Assembly (NCBI RefSeq): GCF_030767025.1
Contig: NZ_JASITE010000006.1
Location: 186,001-250,000, forward strand
Length of the DNA stretch: 64,000 nt
DNA from: Nocardia sp. CC227C
GTDB taxonomy: Bacteria; Actinomycetota; Actinomycetes; Mycobacteriales; Mycobacteriaceae
Direction: 5' to 3'
In this document: positions 50,213-59,487 of the stretch, in pieces
Position numbering within the stretch: the stretch's first letter is position 1
How the letters are laid out: each line of letters begins with the position of its first letter
Made by a program: the position numbers and the translations under genes
The notes under the pieces: generated by a model
What the model was told of the DNA's origin: nothing
Database searches by the model: none
The model's input: the letters and a program-made list of their open reading frames with translations, nothing else

Positions 50213-51672
50213 AGCGGCCACTGCAGGTGCTTGACTTCGAAGAATTCGCGGAAGCCTTCTTCGCCGCCCTCCCTGCCGATGCCGCTGTGGCCGGGGCCGC
50301 CCCACGGGGCGTCGGGGCGCATACCGCCGCCGCCGTTGATGGTGACGGTCCCGGAGCGCAGGCGCCGCGCGAACTCGATGGCTTGTGGTGTGGGCCCCCA
50401 GATGTTGGCGTTGAGGGCGTATTTGACGTCGTTGGCCATGCGGACGGCGTCGTCGAGGTCGGTGTAGGGCATGACCACACCGACGGGTGCGAACAGCTCC
50501 TCCTGGGCGATCTCGGCTTCGTTGGGTACCCCGGTGACCAGGGTCGCTTCGAGGAAGAATCCGTCGTCGAGGCCTGCCGGTCGGCCACCACCGACGGGGA
50601 CCTCGGCGCCCGCGTCACGTGCTCGGGCGAGGAACCCTTCGACGTTGGCGCGGTGTTCGCCGGTGATGAGCGGACCGAGGACGGTGTCGGGCGCGAGTGG
50701 GTCACCGACGGTGAGGGTGCGCAGGAAGGCGCCGGAGCGCTCGACGTATTCGTCGAAGTCGGCCTGCGGCACCAGGGTTCGGGTGGTGGCTCCGCAGGCT
50801 TGGCCGCTGTTGCGGGTGAATCGCAACGCAGAGGCGGGGACCGCGCGTTCCAGGTCGGTGCCGGGCAACACGATGTTGGGTGATTTGCCGCCGAGTTCGA
50901 GGACGACCTTCTTCAAGGTGGGGGCGGCCAGTGTGAGGATGCGACTGCCGACGGTGGGGGAGCCGGTGAAGGTGACCATGTCCACTTCGTCGGCCGTGAC
51001 GACCTGCTCGGTGACCGCCGGTGGTCCGAACACCAGGTTGACCGCGCCCGCGGGGAATCCGGCCTGTTCGACCAACCTGACGAACGCGGCGGTGAGCAGC
51101 ACGGACTTGGGTGAGGTGACCAGCACCGTGGAACATCCGGCGGCGAGGGCGGCGCCGAGTTTGTAGGCGCTCATCATGATGGGCACGTTGTAGGCGACGA
51201 TCGCGGCGACCACCCCGGCGGGTTGTCGCAGCAGCAGGCTGCTGGTGGTGATGGGGTCGTGGTCGAGGGGCATGGGTTGTTCGTAGCCGTCGCGGGGTCC
51301 ACGGATGGCGGCGTCGGCGAACCAGCGGAAGAATTTCGCGGGCAGGTCGACGTGAAGGGTCGGTCCGCTGCTGATCGGGGTGCCGATCTCGGTTGCCGCG
51401 AGCTGCACCAGCGACTCCCGGTTCTGTTGCAGCAGGTCGGCCAGGCGGTGCAGCAGAGCGCCGCGCTCGACCGGACCGAGACGGCTCCACTCGCCCCCGT
51501 CGAAGGCGCGTCGGGCCGCCGAGACGGCCTCGCTCACCTGCGCGGGGTCGGTGGCGGGGGTGAGCGCCACCTGGAGCCCGATCGCGGGGTTGATCGTGGC
51601 GATGGGCTCGCCGTCACCATCGCTCCAACGACCGTCGATGTAACTGGCCGCCGCGCCGATCATGGTTGTCAT
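50209..51672 (-). CDS. Aldehyde dehydrogenase family protein
   Basis: A 487-residue aldehyde dehydrogenase; ATG 51672 preceded by GAAAGGG. Motifs: AYNVPIMMSAYKLGAALAAG, TFTGSPTVGSRI, VVLELGGKSPN with the catalytic glutamate, RNSGQACGATTR with the nucleophilic cysteine and EELFAPVGVVMPY. Its asparagine stabiliser lies in AYNVP. Located between two SDR genes, suggesting oxidation of an alcohol to ketone/aldehyde then acid. Distinct from the 15221 copy. Confidence 0.88.
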   Translation of the reverse strand: MTTMIGAAASYIDGRWSDGDGEPIATINPAIGLQVALTPATDPAQVSEAVSAARRAFDGGEWSRLGPVERGALLHRLADLLQQNRESLVQLAATEIGTPISSGPTLHVDLPAKFFRWFADAAIRGPRDGYEQPMPLDHDPITTSSLLLRQPAGVVAAIVAYNVPIMMSAYKLGAALAAGCSTVLVTSPKSVLLTAAFVRLVEQAGFPAGAVNLVFGPPAVTEQVVTADEVDMVTFTGSPTVGSRILTLAAPTLKKVVLELGGKSPNIVLPGTDLERAVPASALRFTRNSGQACGATTRTLVPQADFDEYVERSGAFLRTLTVGDPLAPDTVLGPLITGEHRANVEGFLARARDAGAEVPVGGGRPAGLDDGFFLEATLVTGVPNEAEIAQEELFAPVGVVMPYTDLDDAVRMANDVKYALNANIWGPTPQAIEFARRLRSGTVTINGGGGMRPDAPWGGPGHSGIGREGGEEGFREFFEVKHLQWPL

Positions 51673-51716
51673 GCGTGAATCCCTTTCGGGTAGAGATCAA
51701 TTCGAGAAGGGGACGG

Positions 51717-52475
51717 TCAGCCCGCCATATAGCCGCCGTCGACGACGAATTCGCCGCCGGTGGCGTAGGCGGCGCGGTCGGACAACAGCCAGCACGCCAT
51801 CTCCGCGATCTCCCGGGGCTGGGCGAGCCGGGCCGAGGGGATGCGCGCCATGATGGTGTCGCCGCTGCGGCGCTTGGCGTCCTTCATCAGGTCGGTGTCG
51901 GTGTAGCCGGGACACACCGCGTTGATCCGGATGGTCGGCGCGTACTCTAGTGCGGCGGTCTTGGTGAGCCCGATGACGCCGTGCTTGGCCGCCGAATACC
52001 CGGCGGTGGTCTTGAAGCCCGCCAGGCCCGCCAGCGACGCGGTGTTCACGATCGCGCCGCCGCCCTGGGCTTCCATCTGCGCCAATTCCGCACGCAGACA
52101 GAGCCATACGCCCTTCAGGTTCACCGCGATCGCGCGATCGAAGGCGTCTTCGTCCCACTCGCCGACGCGGCGGCCACCCTGGCCGATCTGTCCGCCGCTG
52201 ACCCCGGCGTTGTTGAACGCGCCGTCGAGGCGGCCGTATTCGGCGACGACCGCGTCGATCAGTGCGTTCACCGCGGCACCGTCGGTGAGGTCGGCGGGTA
52301 CGGCGAGAACCTCCCAGCCCGCGGCGCGCACGTGCTCGGCGGTGGTTTCGAGGCGATCCTTCGACACATCGGTCAGTGCGAGCCGCGCGCCTTCTTCGGC
52401 CGCGAGCAGCGCGGTGGCCGTGCCGATTCCGCCTGCGGCTCCGGTGATGAGAACGACTTTCCCGTCGAACAACAT
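51717..52475 (-). CDS. SDR family oxidoreductase
   Basis: A 252-residue SDR from ATG 52475 (GGAAAGG upstream). TGAAGGIG (11-18), NNAGVSGGQIGQGG, the serine segment IVNTASLAGLAGFKTTAGYS and YSAAK, and a C-terminal GGEFVVDGGYMAG. Typical NAD(P)-dependent 3-hydroxyacyl or cyclic-alcohol dehydrogenase. Third gene from the hydantoinase promoter side, followed by the aldehyde dehydrogenase. Confidence 0.9.
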   Translation of the reverse strand: MLFDGKVVLITGAAGGIGTATALLAAEEGARLALTDVSKDRLETTAEHVRAAGWEVLAVPADLTDGAAVNALIDAVVAEYGRLDGAFNNAGVSGGQIGQGGRRVGEWDEDAFDRAIAVNLKGVWLCLRAELAQMEAQGGGAIVNTASLAGLAGFKTTAGYSAAKHGVIGLTKTAALEYAPTIRINAVCPGYTDTDLMKDAKRRSGDTIMARIPSARLAQPREIAEMACWLLSDRAAYATGGEFVVDGGYMAG

Positions 52476-52513
52476 GGGAGTCCTTTCCGAACGAGAGATG
52501 GTGGGGGGAGGGC

Positions 52514-52774
52514 TTATCCGACGCGGGAGGCGGGCCAGTCGTGGGCGGGCGAACGCCACGCGGGCCAGTGGTCCTCGGGCTCCGGGCGCGTCACCGACAC
52601 GTGGTGGAAGCAGCGCTGGCACTTCACGACCATGCGCGGGCCGAGGAAATTGGCCACGGGGTATCGGGCCAGCTCGGCGGCGCCACAGGCCGGGCACGCG
52701 CCGTCGACTGGCACGCGTTCGACGTACACGCGGTCGGTCTCGGGGCGGGGGAACAGGAGTCGATCGACAGACAT
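52514..52774 (-). CDS. Small zinc-ribbon protein of hydantoinase module 1
   Basis: An 86-residue protein with two cysteine pairs, Cys27/Cys30 in CPACGAAELARYPV and Cys52/Cys55 in VVKCQRCFHHVSV, a likely zinc ribbon. The paralogue at 59254 shares CP-CGAAEL-YPV and VVKCQRC-H-VS. Both lie beside hydantoinase A/B genes, as the small zinc subunits of acetone/acetophenone carboxylases do, so it may be a third subunit of the complex. Not homologous beyond the cysteines as far as can be seen by eye. Confidence 0.72.
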   Translation of the reverse strand: MSVDRLLFPRPETDRVYVERVPVDGACPACGAAELARYPVANFLGPRMVVKCQRCFHHVSVTRPEPEDHWPAWRSPAHDWPASRVG

Positions 52775-52792
52775 GGGAGTGGTCCTTGTCTT

Positions 52793-54709
52793 TCAGAGGG
52801 TCCAGGTGAGGGGAGTGGCGACCGGCACCTGCCAGCGCCCTTCGGCACGCTCCGCCGCCAGACGCGCACGCTGTGCGGTGGTCGCCGCTTCGTCGACCGC
52901 GCCGTCACGGAGCACGACTCCGTAACCGGCAGCGGCGAATTCGGGGCTGACCAGTCCGGCCCGCACGTCGGCCGCGACCCTGTCAGCTTCGCGTTCGAGC
53001 GGGTCACCCCAACCGCCACCGCCACCGATGACGAACCGAAGGGCGTCACCGGCTTTCAGGATCAGGCCGGAGAACTTGCCCGTCTGATAGCGCGCGCCCC
53101 GACCGAACTCACCGTGGTTGGGGTCGGGCCTGCCGTCGGCGTCGAACATGCCGAACAACGGCTCGATCCCGCGAAGATCGAGCGGATCACCGTGCCGGGC
53201 GAGATCGAAATTCTCGATGTACCAACCGAACGCGGGAGCGCCCGCACCGCCGCCGTTGGAACCGGGGGCGCCGAGGCGGATCCGGTCGGCGGTGACGGTG
53301 ACCATCGTGTCCGACTCGGCGTAGATCGAATACACCGAACCGGCGCCACCTCGATACTGCCCCGCACCGGCGGTGTCGACGACCATCTCGTGCTGGACGA
53401 CGACCAGCGGACTTTCGATCTCGAGATGCTCCTGAACGGAGGTGCGGCAGTTGCCGATCGGGATCACGCAGAACGAGACACCGTCTTCCTTCCAGGTGCC
53501 GCCCCACCCGCCGCCGGCGAGTGCGAACGCACCCCACGGTGTGCCCTCGTGCCCGGCGCGGGTGTCGATGCCGCCGAGGCTGACGACCACCGCGGTGCCG
53601 GTGTCACAGGCGAAGGCCTCGTCGGTGGCTTGGCTCAGCGCCTGGGTCACCACATTGATGCCGCGAGCACCGATATCGGCGTGGTTGGAGCAGCTCGACG
53701 GCGGCAGCACCTGCACCACGCTGCCGGGCGGCAGAATCGTCTCGACCGGCCGCAGGGTGCCGCTGTTGACCGGCGTCGACGGGTCGACCATCAGCTTGAC
53801 CGCCTCGATGCAGCGGGTGGCCTCACACCAGGCGGTACCGCAGTTGCCCAGCGGTTGACGCCCGGAACCGGAGAAGTCGATCTCCATCGAGTCGCCACGG
53901 ACCTTCACGGTCACGTGCACCGGAATGGCCTCGTCGCTCACCCCGTCCTCGTCGAGGAAGTCCTCGGCGGTGTAGTCACCGTCGGGGATGCTCGCGATAC
54001 CGCGGCGCATGCTCGCCTCGGTGGACTCGATGGCATAGCGCCCCGCCGCCCGGATCTTGTCCAGACCGCTGCGGGCGACGAGCTCCTGCAGCTGCCGTTC
54101 GCCGACGACCAGGCAGCCGTGCAGCGCGCGCAGATCACCCAGCACCAGCTGGGGCACCCGGTTGTTCTCGAGGATGAAGTTGAAGGTCGGCCGCACCGGA
54201 ACGTCGTTGGCGTACAACAGCGTCGGCGGCAGCTTGAGCTGTTCCTCGAAATGGGTCTGGGTGCCGTTGGAGAAGCCGCCGGGGATCGCGCCGCCGAGGT
54301 CGACCAGGTGCGAGGTCGAGTGCAGCAGAAACTCCACGCGGCCGTTCACGAACACCGGGCGCAGCAGGTTCACATCCGACTGGTGGATGGTGCCGCGCCA
54401 CGGGTCGTTGACGAAGATGACGTCACCGGGCTGCATCGTGTCGATGTCCCAGTCGTCCATTACGAAGTTGGCGATGTGCGGTGCGGTGAAGGCGTGCTGC
54501 ATGCAGCCCTCCCACAGTGCGACAGTCTCCCAGCCGTCGTCGGTGCGCATGTGGATGGCGCTGGTGCAGTCGAGGATGTCGCGGCAGACCGGCGAGAAGG
54601 CGCTGCGCATCAGCGAATCCAGCATCTCGCGGGCGACTTCGATGAGGCCATAGCGCAGGATGTCGAGCTCGACGTCGACGGCGGGGCCGGGGGTTTCGAT
54701 GGTGGTCAT
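52793..54709 (-). CDS. Hydantoinase B/oxoprolinase family protein (module 1)
   Basis: A 638-residue HyuB-type protein from ATG 54709. Features: EVAREMLDSLMRSAFSPVCR, GDVIFVNDPWRGTIHQSDVN, STSHLVDLGGAIPGGFSNGT, MEIDFSGSGRQPLGNCG and the C-terminal VIGGGGGWGDPLEREADRV. With HyuA it makes up ATP-dependent hydantoinase, oxoprolinase or ketone-carboxylase complexes. The C-terminal extension beyond GDPLERE is about 60 residues. Located 9 bases after the HyuA gene; the zinc-ribbon gene follows by 18 bases. Confidence 0.9.
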   Translation of the reverse strand: MTTIETPGPAVDVELDILRYGLIEVAREMLDSLMRSAFSPVCRDILDCTSAIHMRTDDGWETVALWEGCMQHAFTAPHIANFVMDDWDIDTMQPGDVIFVNDPWRGTIHQSDVNLLRPVFVNGRVEFLLHSTSHLVDLGGAIPGGFSNGTQTHFEEQLKLPPTLLYANDVPVRPTFNFILENNRVPQLVLGDLRALHGCLVVGERQLQELVARSGLDKIRAAGRYAIESTEASMRRGIASIPDGDYTAEDFLDEDGVSDEAIPVHVTVKVRGDSMEIDFSGSGRQPLGNCGTAWCEATRCIEAVKLMVDPSTPVNSGTLRPVETILPPGSVVQVLPPSSCSNHADIGARGINVVTQALSQATDEAFACDTGTAVVVSLGGIDTRAGHEGTPWGAFALAGGGWGGTWKEDGVSFCVIPIGNCRTSVQEHLEIESPLVVVQHEMVVDTAGAGQYRGGAGSVYSIYAESDTMVTVTADRIRLGAPGSNGGGAGAPAFGWYIENFDLARHGDPLDLRGIEPLFGMFDADGRPDPNHGEFGRGARYQTGKFSGLILKAGDALRFVIGGGGGWGDPLEREADRVAADVRAGLVSPEFAAAGYGVVLRDGAVDEAATTAQRARLAAERAEGRWQVPVATPLTWTL

Positions 54710-54718
54710 GGTTGCTCC

Positions 54719-56785
54719 TCAGGCCTGCGGCTCGATGATGAGATTGAGGTCGTCGTCCACGTGGGCCGCCCGGCCGGGCAGCACGAGGGTGGTCGCGAAC
54801 TTCTCGGCGATCAGGGCGGGGCCCGGCACCGGGTGGTGGGGCGCGAGACGTTCGCGGACGTGGATCTGAACCTCGACGGGTTCGGTGGTTCCCGGCACGG
54901 TCAGCCGGGTGGTGCGCAGGAAGGACTCGCCCTGCTCGGGGGTGTGGTCGGCGGCGCCGAGTTCGCGCGGGATCACCGCGGTCACCTCGACGGTCGAGAC
55001 GACGACGGGGATCTCCGGGGCCGCGAAACCGTAGGACTCCTGGTAGAACTCGTGGAATCGGGGGATCAGCTCGCCGACCCGCTCGGCGGTGATCGCACCC
55101 GCCTCGATCGGCAGCCGGTTGTCCCAGGTCTGACCGCGGTACATCGCGAACACGGCACGCTCGAAACGCAGACGCGAGACGTCGATGCCCTGGTCCCGCA
55201 GATCGGTCCGGATGCTGTCCTGCAAGGCCGTGAACGCGTCCTCCACCGCCTCGGCACGGTCGGGTGCGAGCGGGGTCATGATGGATTGCGCGCGGGTGAC
55301 CATGAGATCGCTGCGCAGCAGACCGAGCGCGGAGAACTGACCCGGGCTGCGCGGCACGATCACTTTGTCCAAGCCGAGGATCTGGCCGACCCGGTCGGCG
55401 AGCATCGGTCCTGCCGAACCGGACGGTTGCAGCGCGAACTCGCGGACGTTGAGGCCTCGGTACACCGAGATGCTGCGCACCTTCGCCGCGATGTCCTGGC
55501 AGGCGATTTCGTAAGCGGCCGAGGCGAGTTCGAGCGCCGACATGTTCCACTGCTTACCGGTCGTGCGCAGCGCCTCGACGGCGCCGTCGACATCGAGCTG
55601 GATCGCGCCGTTGGCGAACAGGTCCGGTTGCAGGATGCCGAGCGCGGCACACGCGTCGGTGAGGGTCGGTTCCACGCCGCCGCGCTGGTAGCAGACCGGG
55701 CCGGGATTCGATCCGGCCGAGGCCGGGCCGACGGCGACGGTACCGAGCGCGCTGGGCCGGATCAGGCTGCCCGCGCCGGAACCGATGCTCTCGACGTCGA
55801 CCAGCGGCATGGTCAGGGTCAAGCCCGTCTCGAGGGTCCAGGTGTCGGTGAGCGGGGTCTTGCCGCCACGGATCGCGGCCACATCGGTGCTGGTGCCACC
55901 GACATCGATGGTGAGCAGGTTCGGCGCGCCGCTCTCGTTGGCGAGTTTGACGCTGCCGCTCACCCCGCCGACCGGGCCGGAGACGAGCTGGAACACCGGT
56001 GCGCGGCCGGCGTCGGCGAAAGTCGCGACGCCGCCGTTCATCATCATGATCCACAAGGTGCCCCGGTAGTCCTGCTCGGAGAGCCGGGCCATCAAACGCT
56101 CGAGATAACCGACTACCGCCGGGCCGACGTAGGCGTCGAGCGCGACGGTGGTGGTGCGTTCGTGTTCGCGCGTCACCGGGTACAGCGCCGAGGTCTGGAT
56201 GTAGGCGTCGGGCAGTTCCTCGGCGACGATCTGGGCGGTGCGCTGCTCGTGCGCGGTGTCGATGTAGGAGTTCATCAGGCACACCGCCACCGATTGGGCA
56301 CCCTGCTCACCGAGTTCGCGGGCGGCGCGGCGCACGGCGTCCTCGTCGAGCGCGAGCAGTTCGGTGCCGTCGTAACGCAACCGGCCCGGAACACCGAAGC
56401 GGGATTCGCGCCGCACGATCGGGCGTTCCTGGTGCGGGCGCAGCCAGGTGGGATCGTAGAAGCGGTCACCGAATTCGCGGTGCATGCGCCCGATGTCGAG
56501 CAGATCGCGGTGGCCGCCGGTGGCGATCAGGCCGGTGTGCGCGCCCGTGCGGCTCAGCAGCGCGTTGATCCCCACGGTGTGCCCGTGCACGATCTCGGCG
56601 ACCTCGGGTACGGCCACCTCGATCGCCGCCAGCGCCGCGAGGACACCGACCTCCTGTTCGGTGGTGGACAGCACCTTGCCGTCGCGGACCTCACCCGTGG
56701 CTTGGTTCAGCCCGATGATGTCGGTGAACGTGCCACCGACGTCGATGCCGACGATCCAGTCGGCTTCCCGTTCGCTCTGTGTCAT
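54719..56785 (-). CDS. Hydantoinase A/oxoprolinase family protein (module 1)
   Basis: A 688-residue HyuA-type protein with the actin-like ATPase fold: GIDVGGTFTDIIGL (about 13-26), HGHTVGINALLSRTGAHTGL, the second phosphate motif LLTIDVGGTSTDVAAIRGGK and GAGSLIRPS. First gene of the module, ATG 56785 with GGAGG upstream. It phosphorylates the substrate (amide or enol) with ATP so that HyuB can act. Both HyuA copies are full length and diverged. Confidence 0.9.
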   Translation of the reverse strand: MTQSEREADWIVGIDVGGTFTDIIGLNQATGEVRDGKVLSTTEQEVGVLAALAAIEVAVPEVAEIVHGHTVGINALLSRTGAHTGLIATGGHRDLLDIGRMHREFGDRFYDPTWLRPHQERPIVRRESRFGVPGRLRYDGTELLALDEDAVRRAARELGEQGAQSVAVCLMNSYIDTAHEQRTAQIVAEELPDAYIQTSALYPVTREHERTTTVALDAYVGPAVVGYLERLMARLSEQDYRGTLWIMMMNGGVATFADAGRAPVFQLVSGPVGGVSGSVKLANESGAPNLLTIDVGGTSTDVAAIRGGKTPLTDTWTLETGLTLTMPLVDVESIGSGAGSLIRPSALGTVAVGPASAGSNPGPVCYQRGGVEPTLTDACAALGILQPDLFANGAIQLDVDGAVEALRTTGKQWNMSALELASAAYEIACQDIAAKVRSISVYRGLNVREFALQPSGSAGPMLADRVGQILGLDKVIVPRSPGQFSALGLLRSDLMVTRAQSIMTPLAPDRAEAVEDAFTALQDSIRTDLRDQGIDVSRLRFERAVFAMYRGQTWDNRLPIEAGAITAERVGELIPRFHEFYQESYGFAAPEIPVVVSTVEVTAVIPRELGAADHTPEQGESFLRTTRLTVPGTTEPVEVQIHVRERLAPHHPVPGPALIAEKFATTLVLPGRAAHVDDDLNLIIEPQA

Positions 56786-56916
56786 ACCGCGCCTCCGTGC
56801 CGTGTGCGGCGGCTGTGCTGCCGCTCTATGTCACACGTCACTTTTCCGCTGCGCGGGCGCGGCGACATCTGGCGCGGGTAAGAGGTTCGTACGACCTTCG
56901 GCCGGTCTCGGTCGCA

Positions 56917-58011
56917 TCAGGCGCGCAGCGACCCGGACGGGTCCGAGTTCCGCAACCAGATCGATACCGCTTCCGCGCGATTGGCGGCGCCCAGCTTGCG
57001 CAGCACGCGGGTGATGTGGGTCTTGACCGTGCCCTCGGAAATGGTGAGTTTGCGGGCGATGCGGGCGTTGGAGTCGCCCGCGGCGAGCAACCGGACGATC
57101 TGCACCTCCCGACGGGTGAGCACTTCGTCGTCGTCACGGCTCACCGCGATCGATCGGGTGACGGTGGGCCCCGGCGCCGACCACCTGCCCAACCCCTCGA
57201 ACTGGGCGCGGATCGCCGACATCCCCTCCAGCATCGACACGCGAACCAGCTGTTGGCTCACCCCCTGGGCGAAGGTGGACAGCAACAGTTGGTCGACGTC
57301 GTCGAGCACGCGCTGCTGGTGATAACAGTCCCCGTGCACGAGGCCGACCACCTCACCGTCGACCAGCAACGGCGCGATCCCGTACGAGGACGACTTGGTG
57401 ATCTCCGCCAGTGGGCGGTTCACCCGGGGATTGGCTTGCACCTCGTGCACAAGGACAGCGCGTGCGTCGACCACGGTGTCGTTCTCGACCAATCCGTGGT
57501 CGAGAATCGGCGGATTCTCGCGTCCGACCGCGACGATGTCGGCGGCCCACCGAGGGTCGCGGACGACATGCATCGTGTGCAATCGCCACACGCCGTCCAC
57601 GGTGGAGACCAAGGCGCGGTCGAAACCGAGAGCACAGGTCGCCTCGGGAATCCGGGTGAGCAGCGAATCCACGGTGGTCTCCGTACCCAGTTCCGACAGC
57701 ACGGCGTGCACCTTGCTCAGTCGCTTGGTCCGGTCGACCAGCTGGATCCGGGCCAGCGACGATTCAGCCGACCTGATCCGGTCGAGCAGACCTATCAATT
57801 CGGCCAGCCGGACGGGCGAGGAGTCCCCGGTGCCGAAGTCGCGCAGCGCGCGAGAGGTCACCATGTCCCAGAGCACATCGAGGCTCGGCCCGCCGGTGCA
57901 CTGCTGGTGCTCGGCCGGGTCCAGATCGAGCGCCGAGTATGCGTGCTCGGCGATTTCGGCGATCGTGGAATTCAGCTCGGCGACACTGCCCTGGTTGCGT
58001 GCGCTGCACAT
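56917..58011 (-). CDS. LuxR family regulator with GAF-like sensor
   Basis: A 364-residue regulator; ATG 58011 has AGGAG 7 bases upstream and is preferred over an upstream TTG. The sensor (about 110-265) reads CALGFDRALVSTVDGVWRLH, NPRVNRPLAEITKSSSYGIA and GLVHGDCYHQ; the LuxR HTH (about 295-355) reads LTRREVQIVRLLAAGDSNAR and SEGTVKTHITRVLRKLGAAN. Closely parallels the 24334 regulator. It sits at the centre of the two hydantoinase modules and probably controls module 1 (leftward). Confidence 0.88.
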   Translation of the reverse strand: MCSARNQGSVAELNSTIAEIAEHAYSALDLDPAEHQQCTGGPSLDVLWDMVTSRALRDFGTGDSSPVRLAELIGLLDRIRSAESSLARIQLVDRTKRLSKVHAVLSELGTETTVDSLLTRIPEATCALGFDRALVSTVDGVWRLHTMHVVRDPRWAADIVAVGRENPPILDHGLVENDTVVDARAVLVHEVQANPRVNRPLAEITKSSSYGIAPLLVDGEVVGLVHGDCYHQQRVLDDVDQLLLSTFAQGVSQQLVRVSMLEGMSAIRAQFEGLGRWSAPGPTVTRSIAVSRDDDEVLTRREVQIVRLLAAGDSNARIARKLTISEGTVKTHITRVLRKLGAANRAEAVSIWLRNSDPSGSLRA

Positions 58012-58049
58012 GTTCGGCTCCTGTACTCCGCCGGAATTCGATAGTCGTG

Positions 58050-59066
58050 TCACGTCCCGCAACGGTCGGGGTGGCTGCTCGGGGCGGAATCGATGCCTGC
58101 CCGGGCAGCGGTCTCCGACGGCAGTTCACCGAACCGTTCGCGGTACTGCTGAGCGAAGCGACCGAGATGGAAGAAGCCCCACCGCATCGCCGCGTCGCTC
58201 ACCGAAACGGCTCGGCCGGAGGACAATTCGTCACGCACGCGGTCGAGTCGCACCGATCGGACGTAGGCGCTCGGCGACATGCCCACCGCGTCGCGGAAGG
58301 CCAACTGCAGTGCCCGGGCGGTGACCCCGGCGCGGGCGGCGAGCTCGGCGGTCGAGATGTCGGCATCGGGATGAGCGTGGATGTAGGCGACGGCCTCGCG
58401 CACCCGCGTGTGCCCGATGCTCGGCGCGGCACCGGTGAGAATCGGGGTCAGCTGGCTCGGTGCGGTGAGCAGAATTTGCGTCATCAGTGTCGACTCGAGT
58501 TCGCGGCAGGCCAGCGGCATCGTCGACACCCCGCCTTCGCGGGCCAACTCGTCGTAGACGAACCGGGTCGAGGCCAGCAGGGCGCGGCCGGCGGGGGTGT
58601 CGATGGGGAAGGTGAGGTCGAACAGGACCGGCTCGGTGTCCCGGCGGCCGAGCAGCCGGGCCGCGTGGCGTTCGAACGGCACACGGCGCAGGTTGATGTG
58701 ATAATGCTCGGCCTCGGCGCTCCACCGGATGGATACCGGGGCGTCGTGCACGAACGCCACGCCTGCCTCGCCCGCGCCGAACGACCGACGAGTGCCGTGT
58801 TGCGCCACGGTGCTCTGCCCGGCCACGGACAGATTCACGTGATAGCACGTCTGCATCGGCGGTCCGTCGATCCGGGCGTCGGTGCCGTAGGCCATCCGGC
58901 CGACGGTCAGGCTCGCCGAGCGCACCGTCTCCAGGGCGAAGTCGATCCCGCGACGCTCGTCGAGGACGAGCTCGTGGTGGGCGAAGGTGGCGGCCACATG
59001 GTCGTGGGCAGCGACTGGATCCTCCGTGCGAAAGGCGCTCACGCACGCCGCGGGTGCTGACGGCAT
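58050..59066 (-). CDS. AraC family transcriptional regulator
   Basis: A 338-residue regulator from ATG 59066 with AAAGGAGG upstream. The N-terminal part (about 20-200) is an AraC-binding-like cupin with CYHVNLSVAGQSTVAQHGTR and AEHYHINLRRVPFERHAARL. The C-terminal pair of HTHs (about 225-325) reads TAELAARAGVTARALQLAFR, VGMSPSAYVRSVRLDRVRDE and WGFFHLGRFAQQYRERFGEL. Transcribed divergently from module 2, which it may activate. Same strand as and 38 bases before the LuxR gene. Confidence 0.88.
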   Translation of the reverse strand: MPSAPAACVSAFRTEDPVAAHDHVAATFAHHELVLDERRGIDFALETVRSASLTVGRMAYGTDARIDGPPMQTCYHVNLSVAGQSTVAQHGTRRSFGAGEAGVAFVHDAPVSIRWSAEAEHYHINLRRVPFERHAARLLGRRDTEPVLFDLTFPIDTPAGRALLASTRFVYDELAREGGVSTMPLACRELESTLMTQILLTAPSQLTPILTGAAPSIGHTRVREAVAYIHAHPDADISTAELAARAGVTARALQLAFRDAVGMSPSAYVRSVRLDRVRDELSSGRAVSVSDAAMRWGFFHLGRFAQQYRERFGELPSETAARAGIDSAPSSHPDRCGT

Positions 59067-59100
59067 CGGCAGACCCTCCTTTCAGGCGTGATGGGTATCA

Positions 59101-59119
59101 CATAATCAATATAATATAC
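59101..59119. promoter_or_regulatory. AT-rich promoter/operator element
   Basis: CATAATCAATATAATATAC in the 187-base interval between AraC and module 2, containing TATAAT and the AATATAATATAC core seen at 3489-3515. Confidence 0.55.
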
Positions 59120-59253
59120 TTTCTGCAATTCCAATTCTGCTTCGCTCGGCGGACACCGCACCTTCGCCGAGCGGATTGTGACCCAGGTCTCCCGATCCTA
59201 CCGTCGTGCTCACGGCACCCAGCCGCCGATTCTTCGCCGCAGGAGGACCCGCC

Positions 59254-59463
59254 ATGCCCGACGCTCCGACCCCACTCGAGGTGAACCGCGAACCCCGCGA
59301 CGGCACCTGCCCACGATGTGGCGCCGCCGAATTGTGCGCGTATCCCGTTGTCGCCGAACAGGGCTGGGTGCAGGTGGTCAAGTGTCAGCGCTGCCTGCAC
59401 TCCGTGTCGCGGGAACCCTGGCACCGCCTCGGACCCATTCAGCTGCTCGCCGACCTCGTCTGA
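59254..59463 (+). CDS. Small zinc-ribbon protein of hydantoinase module 2
   Basis: A 69-residue protein from ATG 59254 (AGGAGG upstream). Cys19/Cys22 (CPRCGAAELCAYPV) and Cys44/Cys47 (VVKCQRCLHSVS) match the 52514 paralogue. It is the first gene of module 2, whereas its paralogue is the last gene of the leftward module, so gene order is not conserved. A zinc-binding accessory or small catalytic subunit of the HyuA/HyuB complex is inferred from the repeated pairing. Confidence 0.75.
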   Translation: MPDAPTPLEVNREPRDGTCPRCGAAELCAYPVVAEQGWVQVVKCQRCLHSVSREPWHRLGPIQLLADLV

Positions 59464-59487
59464 GCACGAATCACTTCAGGAGACACC

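Noticed and set aside
52541..56881. Very long rightward open frame (1446 residues) over the hydantoinase module 1 genes
   Set aside because: Antisense shadow of HyuA, HyuB and zinc-ribbon genes; composition is Gly/Asp/His/Arg-rich with no domain, as expected for high-GC antisense frames.
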